Of a stretch of 57,790 nucleotides of DNA, positions 23,945-32,305 are shown in pieces. The DNA comes from Streptomyces sp. (GTDB lineage Bacteria > Actinomycetota > Actinomycetes > Streptomycetales > Streptomycetaceae), in contig NZ_JAEKKT010000160.1 in assembly GCF_019510245.1 (NCBI RefSeq), positions 1-57,790 of the forward strand. The letters are read 5' to 3'. The translations under genes and the position numbers were made by a program. The stretch's first letter is position 1. Each line of letters starts with the position of its first letter. The notes beneath the pieces were generated by a model. That model saw only the letters and a list, made by a program, of their open reading frames with translations. It was not told the origin of the DNA and did not search any database.

Positions 23945-23994
23945 CCGCGATGTCCGTCCTCGACAGGATGTCCGCCTGACAGGCAGGTGCCGCC

Positions 23995-25521
23995 GTGACG
24001 ACACTCGACGACCGCCCCGTGGAACCCGACGACCGCTCCCTGGAGGAGTTCGGCTACCGCCAGGAGCTGCACCGCAGCCTCGGCCGGTACGCCTCGTTCG
24101 CCGCCGGGTTCTCCTTCATCTCCGTACTGACGACCGTCTTCCAGTTCTTCGCCTTCGGGTACGCGTTCGGCGGCCCGGTCTTCTTCTGGGCCTGGCCGGC
24201 CGTGCTGGCCGGCCAGCTGCTGGTGGCCGCGTGCTTCGCCGAACTGGCCGGCCGCTACCCGATCTCCGGCGCCATCTACCAGTGGTCCTCACGCCTGTCG
24301 AACCCGTCCTTCGGCTGGTTCGCCGGCTGGATCATGGTGATCGGGCAGATCGTGGTGGTCGCGGCGGCCGCGCTCGCACTCCAGATGGTGCTGCCCGCGC
24401 TCTGGTCCGGCTTCCAGCTGATCGGCACGGACACCGCGGTCACCTCGGCCGACGGTACCGCCAACGCCGCCGTGCTGGGCGTCCTCCTGCTGGTGCTGAC
24501 CACCCTCGTGAACATCATGGACAACCGGGTGATGTCGGTGATCAACCGGGTCGGGGTGACCGCCGAGATCATCGGCGCGGTCCTGATCGTCGTGCTGCTG
24601 CTCACCCACTCCAAGCGCTCCCCGGGCATCACGTTCCACACCGGCACGGCCGCCGAGGGCGGTCTGCTGGGCGCCCTCCTGGTCGGCTCGTTCACGGCCG
24701 CGTACGTGATGATCGGCTTCGACAGCGCGGGCGAGATGAGCGAGGAGACGCACCACCCGCGGCGTACGGCACCGCGCACGATCCTCACCGCGCTGTCCGC
24801 GGCGGGGCTGCTCGGCGGCCTGGTCATCCTGGGCGGCCTGCTGGCCGCGCCCAGCCTGACCGACGGGCACCTGGGGGTCGACGGGCTGAGTTACGTCCTG
24901 ACCAGCAGCCTCGGGGACGGAGTGGGCCGGGTGCTGCTGGCCGACGTGGTGGTGGCCATCGCGGTGGCGACACTGGCGATCCAGACCGCGGCCTCGCGAA
25001 TGCTGTTCTCCATGGCGCGCGACGGGCAGCTTCCGTTCGCCGAGCGGCTGGCACGGGTGAATCCGCGTACCGGGATGCCGGGCGCCCCGGCCGTGGTGGT
25101 GGGGGTGCTGGCCGCCGTACTGCTGCTGCTCAACTTCGCGTCGCCGGACGCGTTCCTGGCGATCGGGACGACCTGCATCGTGATGCTGTACCTCGCGTAC
25201 GCGATGGTGACCGGGCCGCTGCTGGTGCGGCGGCTGCGCGGGGAGTTCCGGGTCGAGGGGGCGGACGAGACCGGGGCGCCGTTGTTCTCGCTGGGGCGGT
25301 GGGGGGTGCCGGTGAACGCGGGGGCGCTGCTGTACGGGCTGGTGATGACCGTGAATCTGGCGTGGCCTCGGGGGGCGGTGTACGACCCCAGTGGGGGCCA
25401 CTGGTACTTCCGGTGGTTCACCGTGTTGTTCCTGGTCGGGACTGTGGTGGTGGGCGGCGTATGGAGGCTCACCCGGGCGGAGTCCCGGAGTGCGGTTGCT
25501 GTGCCGGAGGCCGCGGCGTAG
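23995..25521 (+). CDS. APC-family permease, probably for guanidine-pathway substrate
   Basis: A 508-residue transporter of the amino acid-polyamine-organocation superfamily with about 12 membrane helices. Characteristic segments are FAAGFSFISVLTTVFQFFAFG, the FAELAGRYPISGAIYQWSSRL helix 2-3 region, FDSAGEMSEETHHPRRTAPR and SRMLFSMARDGQLPFAERLARVNPRTGMPG. Related permeases are often annotated urea carboxylase-related amino acid permease. No such enzyme gene adjoins it here, but its upstream operator is a copy of the one before the carboxylase operon at 32.3 kb. Uptake of guanidine or a guanidino compound is therefore a reasonable inference. The GTG at 23995 has only a weak upstream AGGCAGG. 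Confidence 0.9.
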   Translation: MTTLDDRPVEPDDRSLEEFGYRQELHRSLGRYASFAAGFSFISVLTTVFQFFAFGYAFGGPVFFWAWPAVLAGQLLVAACFAELAGRYPISGAIYQWSSRLSNPSFGWFAGWIMVIGQIVVVAAAALALQMVLPALWSGFQLIGTDTAVTSADGTANAAVLGVLLLVLTTLVNIMDNRVMSVINRVGVTAEIIGAVLIVVLLLTHSKRSPGITFHTGTAAEGGLLGALLVGSFTAAYVMIGFDSAGEMSEETHHPRRTAPRTILTALSAAGLLGGLVILGGLLAAPSLTDGHLGVDGLSYVLTSSLGDGVGRVLLADVVVAIAVATLAIQTAASRMLFSMARDGQLPFAERLARVNPRTGMPGAPAVVVGVLAAVLLLLNFASPDAFLAIGTTCIVMLYLAYAMVTGPLLVRRLRGEFRVEGADETGAPLFSLGRWGVPVNAGALLYGLVMTVNLAWPRGAVYDPSGGHWYFRWFTVLFLVGTVVVGGVWRLTRAESRSAVAVPEAAA

Positions 25522-25525
25522 TCGG

Positions 25526-25584
25526 TCGGGTGCGGGTGGAGTGTGGCTGGTCGCGCAGTTCCCCGCGCCCCCAGGAAAAGGGCG
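25526..25584 (+). repeat. Dispersed intergenic element, copy C
   Basis: The sequence TCGGGTGCGGGTGGAGTGTG leads into GCTGGTCGCGCAGTTCCCCG and CGCCCCC. The first part matches copy D (38921-39000, inverted) almost base for base. It sits between the APC permease stop and the pseudouridine synthase start. Confidence 0.65.
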
Positions 25585-25606
25585 TTCCCCGTAGCCTTGG
25601 CTGCAA

Positions 25607-26563
25607 ATGAGACGTAAGACCGCGGCCCCGCCCTCTCCCCTCCCGCAGCGACAAGGGGTGGACCCCGTGCGGATCCGGTTGCCCTTCTCCGACGGCTGGG
25701 GCACCGTCGGCGAATACCTCGTGGCACGGCTCTCCGGTGCCGGACCCGGGGTCGTCGAGGAGATGCTGGACGCAGGGCTCGTCGTGGGCGCCGACGGACA
25801 CCCCGTCGCCGCCCAAGCCCCCTACTCCCCCGGCCGCTACCTCTGGTTCCACCGCGACCTGCCCCCCGAGGTCCCCGTCCCCTTCCCGCTCGACGTCGTC
25901 CACCGGGACGACCACCTCGTCGTCGTCGACAAGCCGCACTTCCTCGCCACCACCCCACGCGGGAGTCACGTCGCCGAGACCGCTCTCGCCCGGCTGCGGC
26001 GGGAGCTGGGGATACCGGCGCTCGGGGCGGCGCACCGGCTGGACCGGCTCACGGCCGGGCTCGTGCTGTTCACCGTGCGGCCCGAGGAGCGGGGGGCGTA
26101 CCAGACGCTGTTCAGTGAGCGGCGGGTGCGCAAGGAGTACGAGGCGATCGCGCCGTACGACCCTTCGCTCGCCGTTTCCCGGACCGTGCGCAGTCGCATC
26201 CTCAAGGAGCGCGGGGTGCCCGCGGCCCGGGAGACCGAGGGGGAACCCAACGCGGAGACCCTCGTCGAGCTGGTCGGACGCCGAGGAGACCTGGGGCGCT
26301 ACCGGCTCACCCCGCACACCGGACAGACCCATCAACTGCGCGTCCACATGAGCGCGTTGGGTGTGCCGATCCTCGGTGATCCGCTGTATCCGGTGGTGAC
26401 CGGCCCCGTGCCGGACGGTGACTTCCGGCGGCCGCTGCAACTGCTGGCGCGGAGGCTGGAGTTCACCGATCCGGTCACGGGGGTGGAGCACCGGCTGTGC
26501 AGCGGGCGGACGCTGCAGGCGTGGGAGTCGTACGAGGACTGGGCCGGTCGGGCGAGCTGCTAG
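25607..26563 (+). CDS. RluA-family pseudouridine synthase
   Basis: A 318-residue pseudouridine synthase. The catalytic motif is HRLDRLTAG with D146. Also seen are the domain segments VHRDDHLVVVDKPHFLATTP, RRVRKEYEAIAPYD and the RNA-binding C-terminal HTGQTHQLRVHMSALGVPILGDPLYP. Members modify 23S rRNA or tRNA uridines; the exact target is not deducible. An S4-like N-terminal region is weak. The ATG at 25607 follows a possible -10 TAGCCT (25592-25597) by 9 nt, so the message may be almost leaderless. It converges on the P450 gene with a 4-bp stop overlap. Confidence 0.92.
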   Translation: MRRKTAAPPSPLPQRQGVDPVRIRLPFSDGWGTVGEYLVARLSGAGPGVVEEMLDAGLVVGADGHPVAAQAPYSPGRYLWFHRDLPPEVPVPFPLDVVHRDDHLVVVDKPHFLATTPRGSHVAETALARLRRELGIPALGAAHRLDRLTAGLVLFTVRPEERGAYQTLFSERRVRKEYEAIAPYDPSLAVSRTVRSRILKERGVPAARETEGEPNAETLVELVGRRGDLGRYRLTPHTGQTHQLRVHMSALGVPILGDPLYPVVTGPVPDGDFRRPLQLLARRLEFTDPVTGVEHRLCSGRTLQAWESYEDWAGRASC

Positions 26564-28047
26564 CGGCCCAGCCACCAGCGGCGCAGCCTGGGCCAGATGC
26601 CGCTGGGCCTGGCCGGTTCGGAGGCGGACACGGCCACCGGCGCCGCCGGCCTCGGCTCGGGGGCGGGGGCGGGGGCGGGGACCGGTTCCGGTGCTGCCGG
26701 GCGGGGGATGCCGACCTGCCAGTCGGTGCGCTGCGGGGGCACGAGGGCCGGGCTCGGCATGAGGGTGACGTCCTGCTTCGGCTTGGGGTCGAAGCGCACC
26801 GGCAGTTCCACCAGGTGCCGGGAGGCGATGGAGGCGCGCCAGCGCAGCTCCTCCTCTTCGCAGTCGAGCTGGATGTCGGAGAGCCGGGTCAGCAGCTGAT
26901 CGACGCCGACGTCGGCGATGGCACGGCCGATGTCCTGGCCGGGGCATTCGTGCGGGCCGCCGCCGAAGGCGAGGTGGGAGCGGTTGCCCTGCATGTTGGC
27001 GTTCAGGTCGGGGCGGACGCGCGGGTCGACGTTTCCCGGCGCGGGCGCGTAGAGCAGTCCGTCGCCCTTGCGGATGCGCTGGCCGCCGAGTTCCGTGTCC
27101 TGCTTGGCGAAGTAGGCGAAGACGGTGCTGAACGGCGGCTCGTCCCACAGGGACTGCTCGATCGCCTCGGGCACGGTCATCTGGCCGCCGTTGAGCTGGG
27201 CACGGAAACCTGGCTCGGTGAGGACCATGCGCAGCGCGTTGGCGAGGAGGTTGGCGGTGGTCTCGTAGGCGGCGTAGAGGACGACCCGCAGGTGCTGGGC
27301 CACCTCGTCGTCGTTGAGCCCGGCCGGGTGGTTGACGAGGTGGCTGGTGAAGTCGTCCTCGGGGCGGGCCCGGCGGCGGGCGGTGAGCCGGGTCAGGCAG
27401 CCCATGACGTACTCGTTGCTGGCGATCGCCGTCTCGGTGCCCTTGAGCGCGTCCCGGGTGGCCTCCACGATCCGGTCGTTGTACTCCTCGGGCATGCCGA
27501 GCAGTTCGCACATGACGGCCATCGGCAGGTGCTCGGAGTACTGGGAGACCAGTTCGGCGCGGCCCTTCTCGCAGAACTCGTTGACCAGCAGCTGGGTGTA
27601 GCGGCCGATGAGGCGGCGGATGCTGCGGTGGTCGATGGTGGTCATGGCGCCCTGGACCGCCGCCCGCAGCCGCAGGTGTTCGTCGCCCTCGGCGTGCGAG
27701 CAGATGGGCTGCCAGGCGATGTGCGGCATGAGGGGGTGGTCGGGCTTGACCATGCCCTCGCGCAGCGGGGTCCAGATGCGGCTGTCCCGGGTGAAGACGG
27801 CGGGAGTGCGGACCATCTGGAGGTTCTCGGTGAGCCCGAGGACCACCCAGATCGGTACGTCGTCGTGAAGCAGGACGGGGGCCACGGAGCCGTGTTCCTC
27901 GCGCAGCTCCTCGTACAGCTCGCCCAGGTGGTCCGCGTCGGCGCCGTAGAGCCGCTGCAGTCCGCCGGGGCCGCGGTGCGCCGGGCAGCCGGGCGGCGGG
28001 ACCGGGTCCGTGCTGGCGCCGGCCGGGAGGGGGGATTCAGGCGTCAC
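26560..28047 (-). CDS. rarE: Conservon cytochrome P450 (CYP157-like) lacking ExxR
   Basis: A 495-residue P450, last gene of the conservon. The heme-thiolate motif is FGGGPHECPG with C368, and the I-helix is AAYETTANLL (E262-T-T264). The K-helix position that is ExxR in nearly all P450s reads EQSLW (297-301), as reported for the Streptomyces CYP157 family. An unusual C-terminal extension after about residue 440 is Pro/Ala-rich and ends with a basic-aromatic RLRRWWLGR, possibly membrane-associating. Its role in conservon signalling is unknown. The GTG at 28045-28047 lies 64 bp after the GTPase gene. It has no neighbouring redox partner. Confidence 0.93.
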   Translation of the reverse strand: MTPESPLPAGASTDPVPPPGCPAHRGPGGLQRLYGADADHLGELYEELREEHGSVAPVLLHDDVPIWVVLGLTENLQMVRTPAVFTRDSRIWTPLREGMVKPDHPLMPHIAWQPICSHAEGDEHLRLRAAVQGAMTTIDHRSIRRLIGRYTQLLVNEFCEKGRAELVSQYSEHLPMAVMCELLGMPEEYNDRIVEATRDALKGTETAIASNEYVMGCLTRLTARRRARPEDDFTSHLVNHPAGLNDDEVAQHLRVVLYAAYETTANLLANALRMVLTEPGFRAQLNGGQMTVPEAIEQSLWDEPPFSTVFAYFAKQDTELGGQRIRKGDGLLYAPAPGNVDPRVRPDLNANMQGNRSHLAFGGGPHECPGQDIGRAIADVGVDQLLTRLSDIQLDCEEEELRWRASIASRHLVELPVRFDPKPKQDVTLMPSPALVPPQRTDWQVGIPRPAAPEPVPAPAPAPEPRPAAPVAVSASEPARPSGIWPRLRRWWLGR

Positions 28048-28111
28048 AGTGATCGCTCCGAAGAGATCCGAAAGTAGTCGTGGGAATCCGGCAGAAGAGC
28101 CGTGGGAAGAG

Positions 28112-28732
28112 TCAGGTGAGCGCGCCGGACATGGCGAGCGAGTGCAGGAAGCGCATCAGGGTCATCAGGACGTCACGGCTGGAGGCCCGGCGGCGGGCGT
28201 CGCACTCGATGATGGGGACGTCGGGGGGCAGGTCCAGCGCGGTGCGCAGTTCGTCGATGGGATAACGCGGCGCGTCCGGGAAGGAGTTGACGGCGACGAC
28301 GAACGGCACCCCGCGCTCCTCCAGGCGTCCCATCACGTCGAAGCTGACCTCCAGGCGCCGGGTGTCGATGAGCACGACCGCACCGAGGGCGCCTTCGAAC
28401 AAGCCGTTCCACAGGAACCAGAAGCGTTCCTGGCCGGGGGTGCCGAAGAGGTAGAGGACCAGCTGGTCGGTGATGCTGATGCGGCCGAAGTCCATGGCCA
28501 CGGTGGTGGCGGTCTTGGTGTCGGAGCCGTAGTTGTCGTCGACCCCGATGCCCGCCTGGGTCATGGTCTCCTCGGTGGTCAGCGGTCTGATCTCGCTGAC
28601 GGAACCGACCATCGTGGTCTTGCCGACCCCGAAGCCGCCCACGATCACGATCTTCACCGCGGCCTGGGCGGTGTGCGGGAGATGGTCCTCGGTGCGGGGG
28701 CCGGGGATGGTGTCAGAGCTTTTGAAGTCCAT
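28112..28732 (-). CDS. rarD: Conservon GTPase (CvnD type)
   Basis: A 206-residue small Ras/MglA-like GTP-binding protein. The P-loop is GGFGVGKTT (32-40), G3 is FGTPGQERF, and ATTVAMDFGRI and VAVNSFPDA mark the switch and base-recognition regions, where NSFPD replaces the canonical NKxD, as usual in conservon GTPases. It is thought to act with the roadblock protein and the histidine-kinase-like component as a membrane-associated G-protein-like complex. Its start overlaps the DUF742 gene by 20 bp (28713-28732), so translation is coupled. Confidence 0.94.
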   Translation of the reverse strand: MDFKSSDTIPGPRTEDHLPHTAQAAVKIVIVGGFGVGKTTMVGSVSEIRPLTTEETMTQAGIGVDDNYGSDTKTATTVAMDFGRISITDQLVLYLFGTPGQERFWFLWNGLFEGALGAVVLIDTRRLEVSFDVMGRLEERGVPFVVAVNSFPDAPRYPIDELRTALDLPPDVPIIECDARRRASSRDVLMTLMRFLHSLAMSGALT

Positions 28733-29141
28733 GCATCACCGCTTCGAGAAGTGAACGGTCGGGGAGCGCCTGGCGGACGATCGGGGCGCGCGCCTGCACC
28801 AGTTCGGCCGTGATCAGCTCGGTGATCAGTGCCGTCATCGCGCTGAACGGCAGGTTGAGGTAGGCCGAGAGCTCGGCCACGGACAGGGGGGCGAGACAGA
28901 GCCGGAGCAGCGCCGCCTGCTCCGGGGTGACGGACGGCGGTGCGGCGGCGCGCGCCACGATTAAGGTGACCAGGTCGAGTTCGGCCCGGGCGCCGTCGGC
29001 ACCGCTGATGACGTAGAGCCGTTCGGGGTTCTTGTTGTCCTCGTCCTCGCCGCCGTGCTCGGGGGCCGGCGGCACGGACGGGGCCGGGGGCTGAGCCAGT
29101 TCCGGCCTGGGCCGGCGCCGTTTGCGTTGCGGAGGAGTCAT
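28713..29141 (-). CDS. rarC: Conservon DUF742 protein (CvnC type)
   Basis: A 142-residue protein with a basic, Pro-rich N-terminus (residues 4-30) and a DUF742 winged-helix-like domain (LYVISGADGARAELDLVTLIVARAAA..., LCLAPLSVAELSAYLNLPFSAMTALITELITAELV split here, and ALPDRSLLEAVMHGLQKL). It is a partner in the conservon complex; the helix-turn-helix resemblance suggests DNA or protein binding. The ATG at 29139-29141 overlaps the roadblock gene's stop (ATGA), and its own 3' end overlaps the GTPase gene. Confidence 0.93.
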   Translation of the reverse strand: MTPPQRKRRRPRPELAQPPAPSVPPAPEHGGEDEDNKNPERLYVISGADGARAELDLVTLIVARAAAPPSVTPEQAALLRLCLAPLSVAELSAYLNLPFSAMTALITELITAELVQARAPIVRQALPDRSLLEAVMHGLQKL

Positions 29142-29545
29142 ACGGTCTGCCCGTTCCGCCGGGGCGGACTGGTGAGGTGGGCGCCGATGCGGACGACGAG
29201 GTCGCGCATCATCTCGCTCATCCGGCCGGGCTCGCAGGTGACGTCGGCGAGCACGGCGAGGTAGGCGTTGGCACCGGCGGACATGAGGTAGAAGTAACCT
29301 CTGTCGATCTCGATCAGGACGAGGTTCATGTCGCCGTTGCTGATGGGGAGTTCCTGGGCGACGGCACTGGCCAGGCTCTGCACGCCCGCGCAGGCCGCGG
29401 CGAGCCGGTCGGCGGCGTCGGGGTCGCCACCGTGCCGGGCGATGCGCAGGCCGTCGGCCGAGAGCACGACGATCATCTCGACGCCCGGTACGCCGTCGGC
29501 GAGTTGCTTGAGCATCCAGTCGAAGTTGCCTCGCTGCTGGATCAC
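29138..29545 (-). CDS. rarB: Conservon roadblock/LC7-domain protein (CvnB type)
   Basis: A 135-residue roadblock/LC7 protein (FDWMLKQLADGVPGVEMIVVLSADGL, LAAACAGVQSLASAVAQEL, NLVLIEIDRGYFYLMSAGANAYLAVLAD). Such domains act as GTPase-activating or platform subunits for MglA/Ras-like GTPases, here the CvnD-type protein. It is flanked by 4-bp overlaps with the sensor gene (29542-29545) and the DUF742 gene (29138-29141), so the operon is fully coupled. Confidence 0.94.
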   Translation of the reverse strand: MIQQRGNFDWMLKQLADGVPGVEMIVVLSADGLRIARHGGDPDAADRLAAACAGVQSLASAVAQELPISNGDMNLVLIEIDRGYFYLMSAGANAYLAVLADVTCEPGRMSEMMRDLVVRIGAHLTSPPRRNGQTV

Positions 29546-31161
29546 TTGAGGTCCCCCTCGTCGTCGGCCTCGCTGCCGGCCGGATCATTGATCAGATGCA
29601 GGTACTTGGTGGGGTTCCGGGTGAAGTCGGTGGGATGGACACCCGGGTTGTTCTTCTTGAGCCCCTCCCAGAACGCCTCGACCCAGAGGCCGGGCTCGCG
29701 GCGCTCCGGCTCGGGCTCGGGTTCGGGCTCCTTGTGCTGCGACCAGATGGTCGGGTTGCCCTCGCGTTCGGCGCGCTCGATGGCGGCCTGCTCGGCGATC
29801 CGCTGGCTGAGCGGGGTCTTCATCCGGCTGCGCCGCTGCGGCAGCCCGCCCGCCGTCCATTCGGTGACCTCGGGGACGTCGTCCTCCATGGAGATCCCGG
29901 CGGGGATGCGGGGGCTGGTGGGCCGGCGCCTCTTGGGCGGGCGCTTGGGGCCTTCGAGGGCACCGAGCTCGGGCTTGGGGATGCCGGTGGCGCCGATGCC
30001 GTGGGCGATGCCGGGGGCGGGGTCGGTGGTCATCATGTCGCTGGGCACGATGAGGACGGCCCGGACGCCGCCGTACGCGGAGGCGCGCAGCGAGACGTCC
30101 ATGTTGTACGTCTTGCACAGGCGGCCCACGACCGAGAGGCCGAGCCGCGGGTTCTCGCCGAGGACCTGGATGTCCTTGCCCTGCTTGGCCTTCTCCAGCA
30201 GGCCCTCCAGGCGGTCCCGGGCCTCCTCGTTGAGGGTGACGCCGGCGTCCTCGATCTCGATGCACACGCCGGACTGCACCTCGACGGCGGTGACGTGCAC
30301 CTTGGTGGAGGGCGGCGAGTAGCGGGTGGCGTTGTCGAGGAGTTCGGCGGCCGCGTGGATGACCGGCTCGACGGAGGTGCCCTTGATGTTGACCTGGCAG
30401 ATGGAGTGCAGCTCGATGCGCCGGTACTCCAGGATCCGGGACATGGCGCCGCGCAGCACACTGTAGAGGGCGACGGGGTTGGGCCACTGGCGGCCCGGGC
30501 GGCCGCCGCCGAGCACGGAGACCGAGTCGGCGAGGCGCCCGATCAGCGCGGTGCCGTGGTCGATGCGCAGCAGGTCGTCGAAGACCTCGGGGTTGCGGCC
30601 GTGGTCCTCCTCCATCTCCCGCAGTTCGTGGGCCTGCTGGTGGACGATGGCCTGGACGCGCCGGGCGACGCTGACGAAGGAGCGCTCCAGGGAGTCGCGC
30701 TGGAGGTCTTCCTCGTCGACGATGTCGAGCATGATGCGGATCAGGCGGCGCTGCGACTCGGGGGCGTGGCGCATCCGCGGGTCGACGTCGAAGAGCTGGC
30801 GAACCACCTCTTTGGGTGACTCACCGGCCTTCAGCCGGTAGAGCGCGGTCGGGAAGACCTCACGGCCGAGGTGCTCGATCTCCTCCTCGCTCGCGGTGAG
30901 GCGCCGTTCCAGATACGCGGTGTGACGGTCGTGCTCGGCGCGGGCCTCCTGGAGCCTACGGCCGCGGCGTACCGCTTCCGCCGCCGTCGCGAGCACCAGC
31001 ACCATGCCGACGGCCCCGCACACGCCGACGGCGACCCGGGCGGTTTCCGCCACCAGGACGACGGCGGCGGCGGTCGCCGCGGCCATCAGTATGGCGGGCA
31101 GCAACAGCACGCGCGCCAGGGAAAGTTCACGGCCATCGGGAGGCGATTGCACACTCACCAT
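29542..31161 (-). CDS. rarA: Conservon sensor histidine kinase-like ATPase (CvnA type)
   Basis: A 539-residue membrane protein. Two adjacent membrane helices (about residues 12-62) are followed by a coiled-coil region (RLQEARAEHDRHTAYLERRL) and a helical dimerisation domain. A GHKL ATPase domain comes next: N-box HAAAELLDNATRYSPP, G1 IEIEDAGVTLNEEARD, G2 GLSVVGRLCKTY. About 160 residues of Pro/Glu-rich tail end PEPEPEPERREPG...DEGDLK. No canonical phospho-acceptor H-box is evident, as usual for this class. The ATG at 31159-31161 is preceded by AGAAGG; a GTG one codon later is possible. It is the first gene of the rar operon, which in S. griseus and S. coelicolor affects aerial mycelium. Confidence 0.93.
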   Translation of the reverse strand: MVSVQSPPDGRELSLARVLLLPAILMAAATAAAVVLVAETARVAVGVCGAVGMVLVLATAAEAVRRGRRLQEARAEHDRHTAYLERRLTASEEEIEHLGREVFPTALYRLKAGESPKEVVRQLFDVDPRMRHAPESQRRLIRIMLDIVDEEDLQRDSLERSFVSVARRVQAIVHQQAHELREMEEDHGRNPEVFDDLLRIDHGTALIGRLADSVSVLGGGRPGRQWPNPVALYSVLRGAMSRILEYRRIELHSICQVNIKGTSVEPVIHAAAELLDNATRYSPPSTKVHVTAVEVQSGVCIEIEDAGVTLNEEARDRLEGLLEKAKQGKDIQVLGENPRLGLSVVGRLCKTYNMDVSLRASAYGGVRAVLIVPSDMMTTDPAPGIAHGIGATGIPKPELGALEGPKRPPKRRRPTSPRIPAGISMEDDVPEVTEWTAGGLPQRRSRMKTPLSQRIAEQAAIERAEREGNPTIWSQHKEPEPEPEPERREPGLWVEAFWEGLKKNNPGVHPTDFTRNPTKYLHLINDPAGSEADDEGDLK

Positions 31162-31494
31162 GTATGCCTTCTGAGACGAATCGGCTGGGTGTCGGGGGAG
31201 CTCGTGGGGGGAAGGTTCATGGAGCAGTCTGGATCTTCCGTATGTTTGGGAACAGGCGCACGAATTCACCTCAACTCGGTGCGCCGCGGGCGAGCTTAGT
31301 CCGACCGGATCAAGGCCGTGTCATATTCGGCAAGCACCTGAAAACGCCCGAAGCCCCGGAGTACCCTCAGTCGTTTTGCACGGAGGGCATTCGCTCGAAC
31401 ACGACACGTCACGACACACGGGTGTGCGAAGTCACTCACCGTGATGAGTGAAAGGAGCCTCCGGAGCGGAACCTCCGGCGCCCCGCGAGACCGC
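31162..31494 (-). promoter_or_regulatory. Intergenic region carrying the rar operon promoter
   Basis: These 333 bp hold no gene. Two inverted repeats stand out: CACAC-GG-GTGTG (31415-31426) and TCACTCA-6 bp-TGAGTGA (31432-31451). Both lie about 250-290 bp upstream of rarA and just beyond the TetR stop, where they might bind a regulator or end the TetR transcript. I see no convincing -35/-10 pair. Confidence 0.35.
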
Positions 31495-32121
31495 TCAGAC
31501 CCCCACGATCCGCAGCGCCGCCTCGGCCGTGGCGCGGGCGAACTCGTGGGCGGGGCGCTCGGGTTCGGAGCGGTGGACGAGGATGACACCCTCGATCAGC
31601 CCGAAGACGAGATCGGTCCGCAGCTCCAGCTCCCCCTTGACCAGCGCCCCGCCGGCCGCCGTACCGGCGATCAACTGCCGGTAGGCGTCCTTGAGTTCCC
31701 CGCGTACGGCGTGGAAACCGGCGAACCGTTCGGTGTGCACCTCGGGCAGCAGGTAGAGCGCGCCGAGATTGTGCGGACCGGCGCACAGCAGCTCCACGTC
31801 GGCCCGGCACAGCACCCGCAGCCGCTCCTCGGCCGGCGTCGCGTCGTCCGCGAGCAACTCCCGCGCACAGGCCAGGGACGGCGTGACGGTGGACTCGAGC
31901 AGCTCGGCGAGGAGTTCCTCCTTGCCGGAGACGTAGTGGTACATCGACGCCTGCCGCATGCCCGCCCGCTCGGCGACGGCCCGGGTGGTGGTGGCCGCGT
32001 AGCCCCGGGTGGTGAACAACTCGGCCGCCGCCGCGAGCAGTTCGGCCCGCGGCTCGAGACCGCTGTCCGGTCGCTGCGCGGCTCGCGGCCGGCCGACCCG
32101 GCGGCCACTGCTCGTCCCCAT
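31495..32121 (-). CDS. TetR-family regulator of the DUF1989/carboxylase operon
   Basis: A 208-residue TetR protein. The helix-turn-helix (residues 25-70) reads LLAAAAELFTTRGYAATTTRAVAERAGMRQASMYHYVSGKEELLAELL in segments, and the ligand-binding helical domain follows (LGALYLLPEVHTERFAGFHAV, ELRTDLVFGLIEGVILVHRSEP). It is divergent from the DUF1989 genes, with a perfect 22-bp palindrome in the gap, so it is the presumptive local repressor; a second copy of the site precedes the APC permease. The ATG at 32119-32121 follows GAGGATCGAACGC. The inducer is unknown; guanidine or a derivative is plausible. Confidence 0.9.
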   Translation of the reverse strand: MGTSSGRRVGRPRAAQRPDSGLEPRAELLAAAAELFTTRGYAATTTRAVAERAGMRQASMYHYVSGKEELLAELLESTVTPSLACARELLADDATPAEERLRVLCRADVELLCAGPHNLGALYLLPEVHTERFAGFHAVRGELKDAYRQLIAGTAAGGALVKGELELRTDLVFGLIEGVILVHRSEPERPAHEFARATAEAALRIVGV

Positions 32122-32252
32122 GCGTTCGATCCTCGCACACGACGCCGCACCACCAGCACGCCGACGCCGCCCCCGGCCGGTCCGCCGCCCGGTGAGACCT
32201 CGGTAACCGGGCCGGAACGCCACGGCAACGCCGCCGACCCGGCCCGCCCCTA

Positions 32253-32274
32253 ATTTCTGTCGAGCGACAGAAAT
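32253..32274. promoter_or_regulatory. Perfect 22-bp palindromic operator upstream of the DUF1989/carboxylase operon
   Basis: ATTTCTGTCG-AG-CGACAGAAAT has perfect 10-bp arms. It lies in the 184-bp gap between the divergent TetR gene and the operon, 31 bp before the first ATG, a typical TetR-family repressor position. A near-identical copy lies at 23922-23944. Confidence 0.82.
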
Positions 32275-32305
32275 CTCTCCCAGCCGAAGGAGCCGGAGGT
32301 CAGCG

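Noticed and set aside
28112..31161. Reading the sensor-like gene plus GTPase as a classical two-component system.
   Set aside because: There is no response regulator and no clear phospho-acceptor H-box; the roadblock/DUF742/GTPase/P450 gene order is that of a conservon.
32122..32305. A guanidine riboswitch in the leader of the DUF1989/carboxylase operon.
   Set aside because: The gap is short, is occupied by the TetR palindrome close to the start codon, and shows no ykkC-like paired elements that I can recognise by eye; a covariance-model search would settle it.
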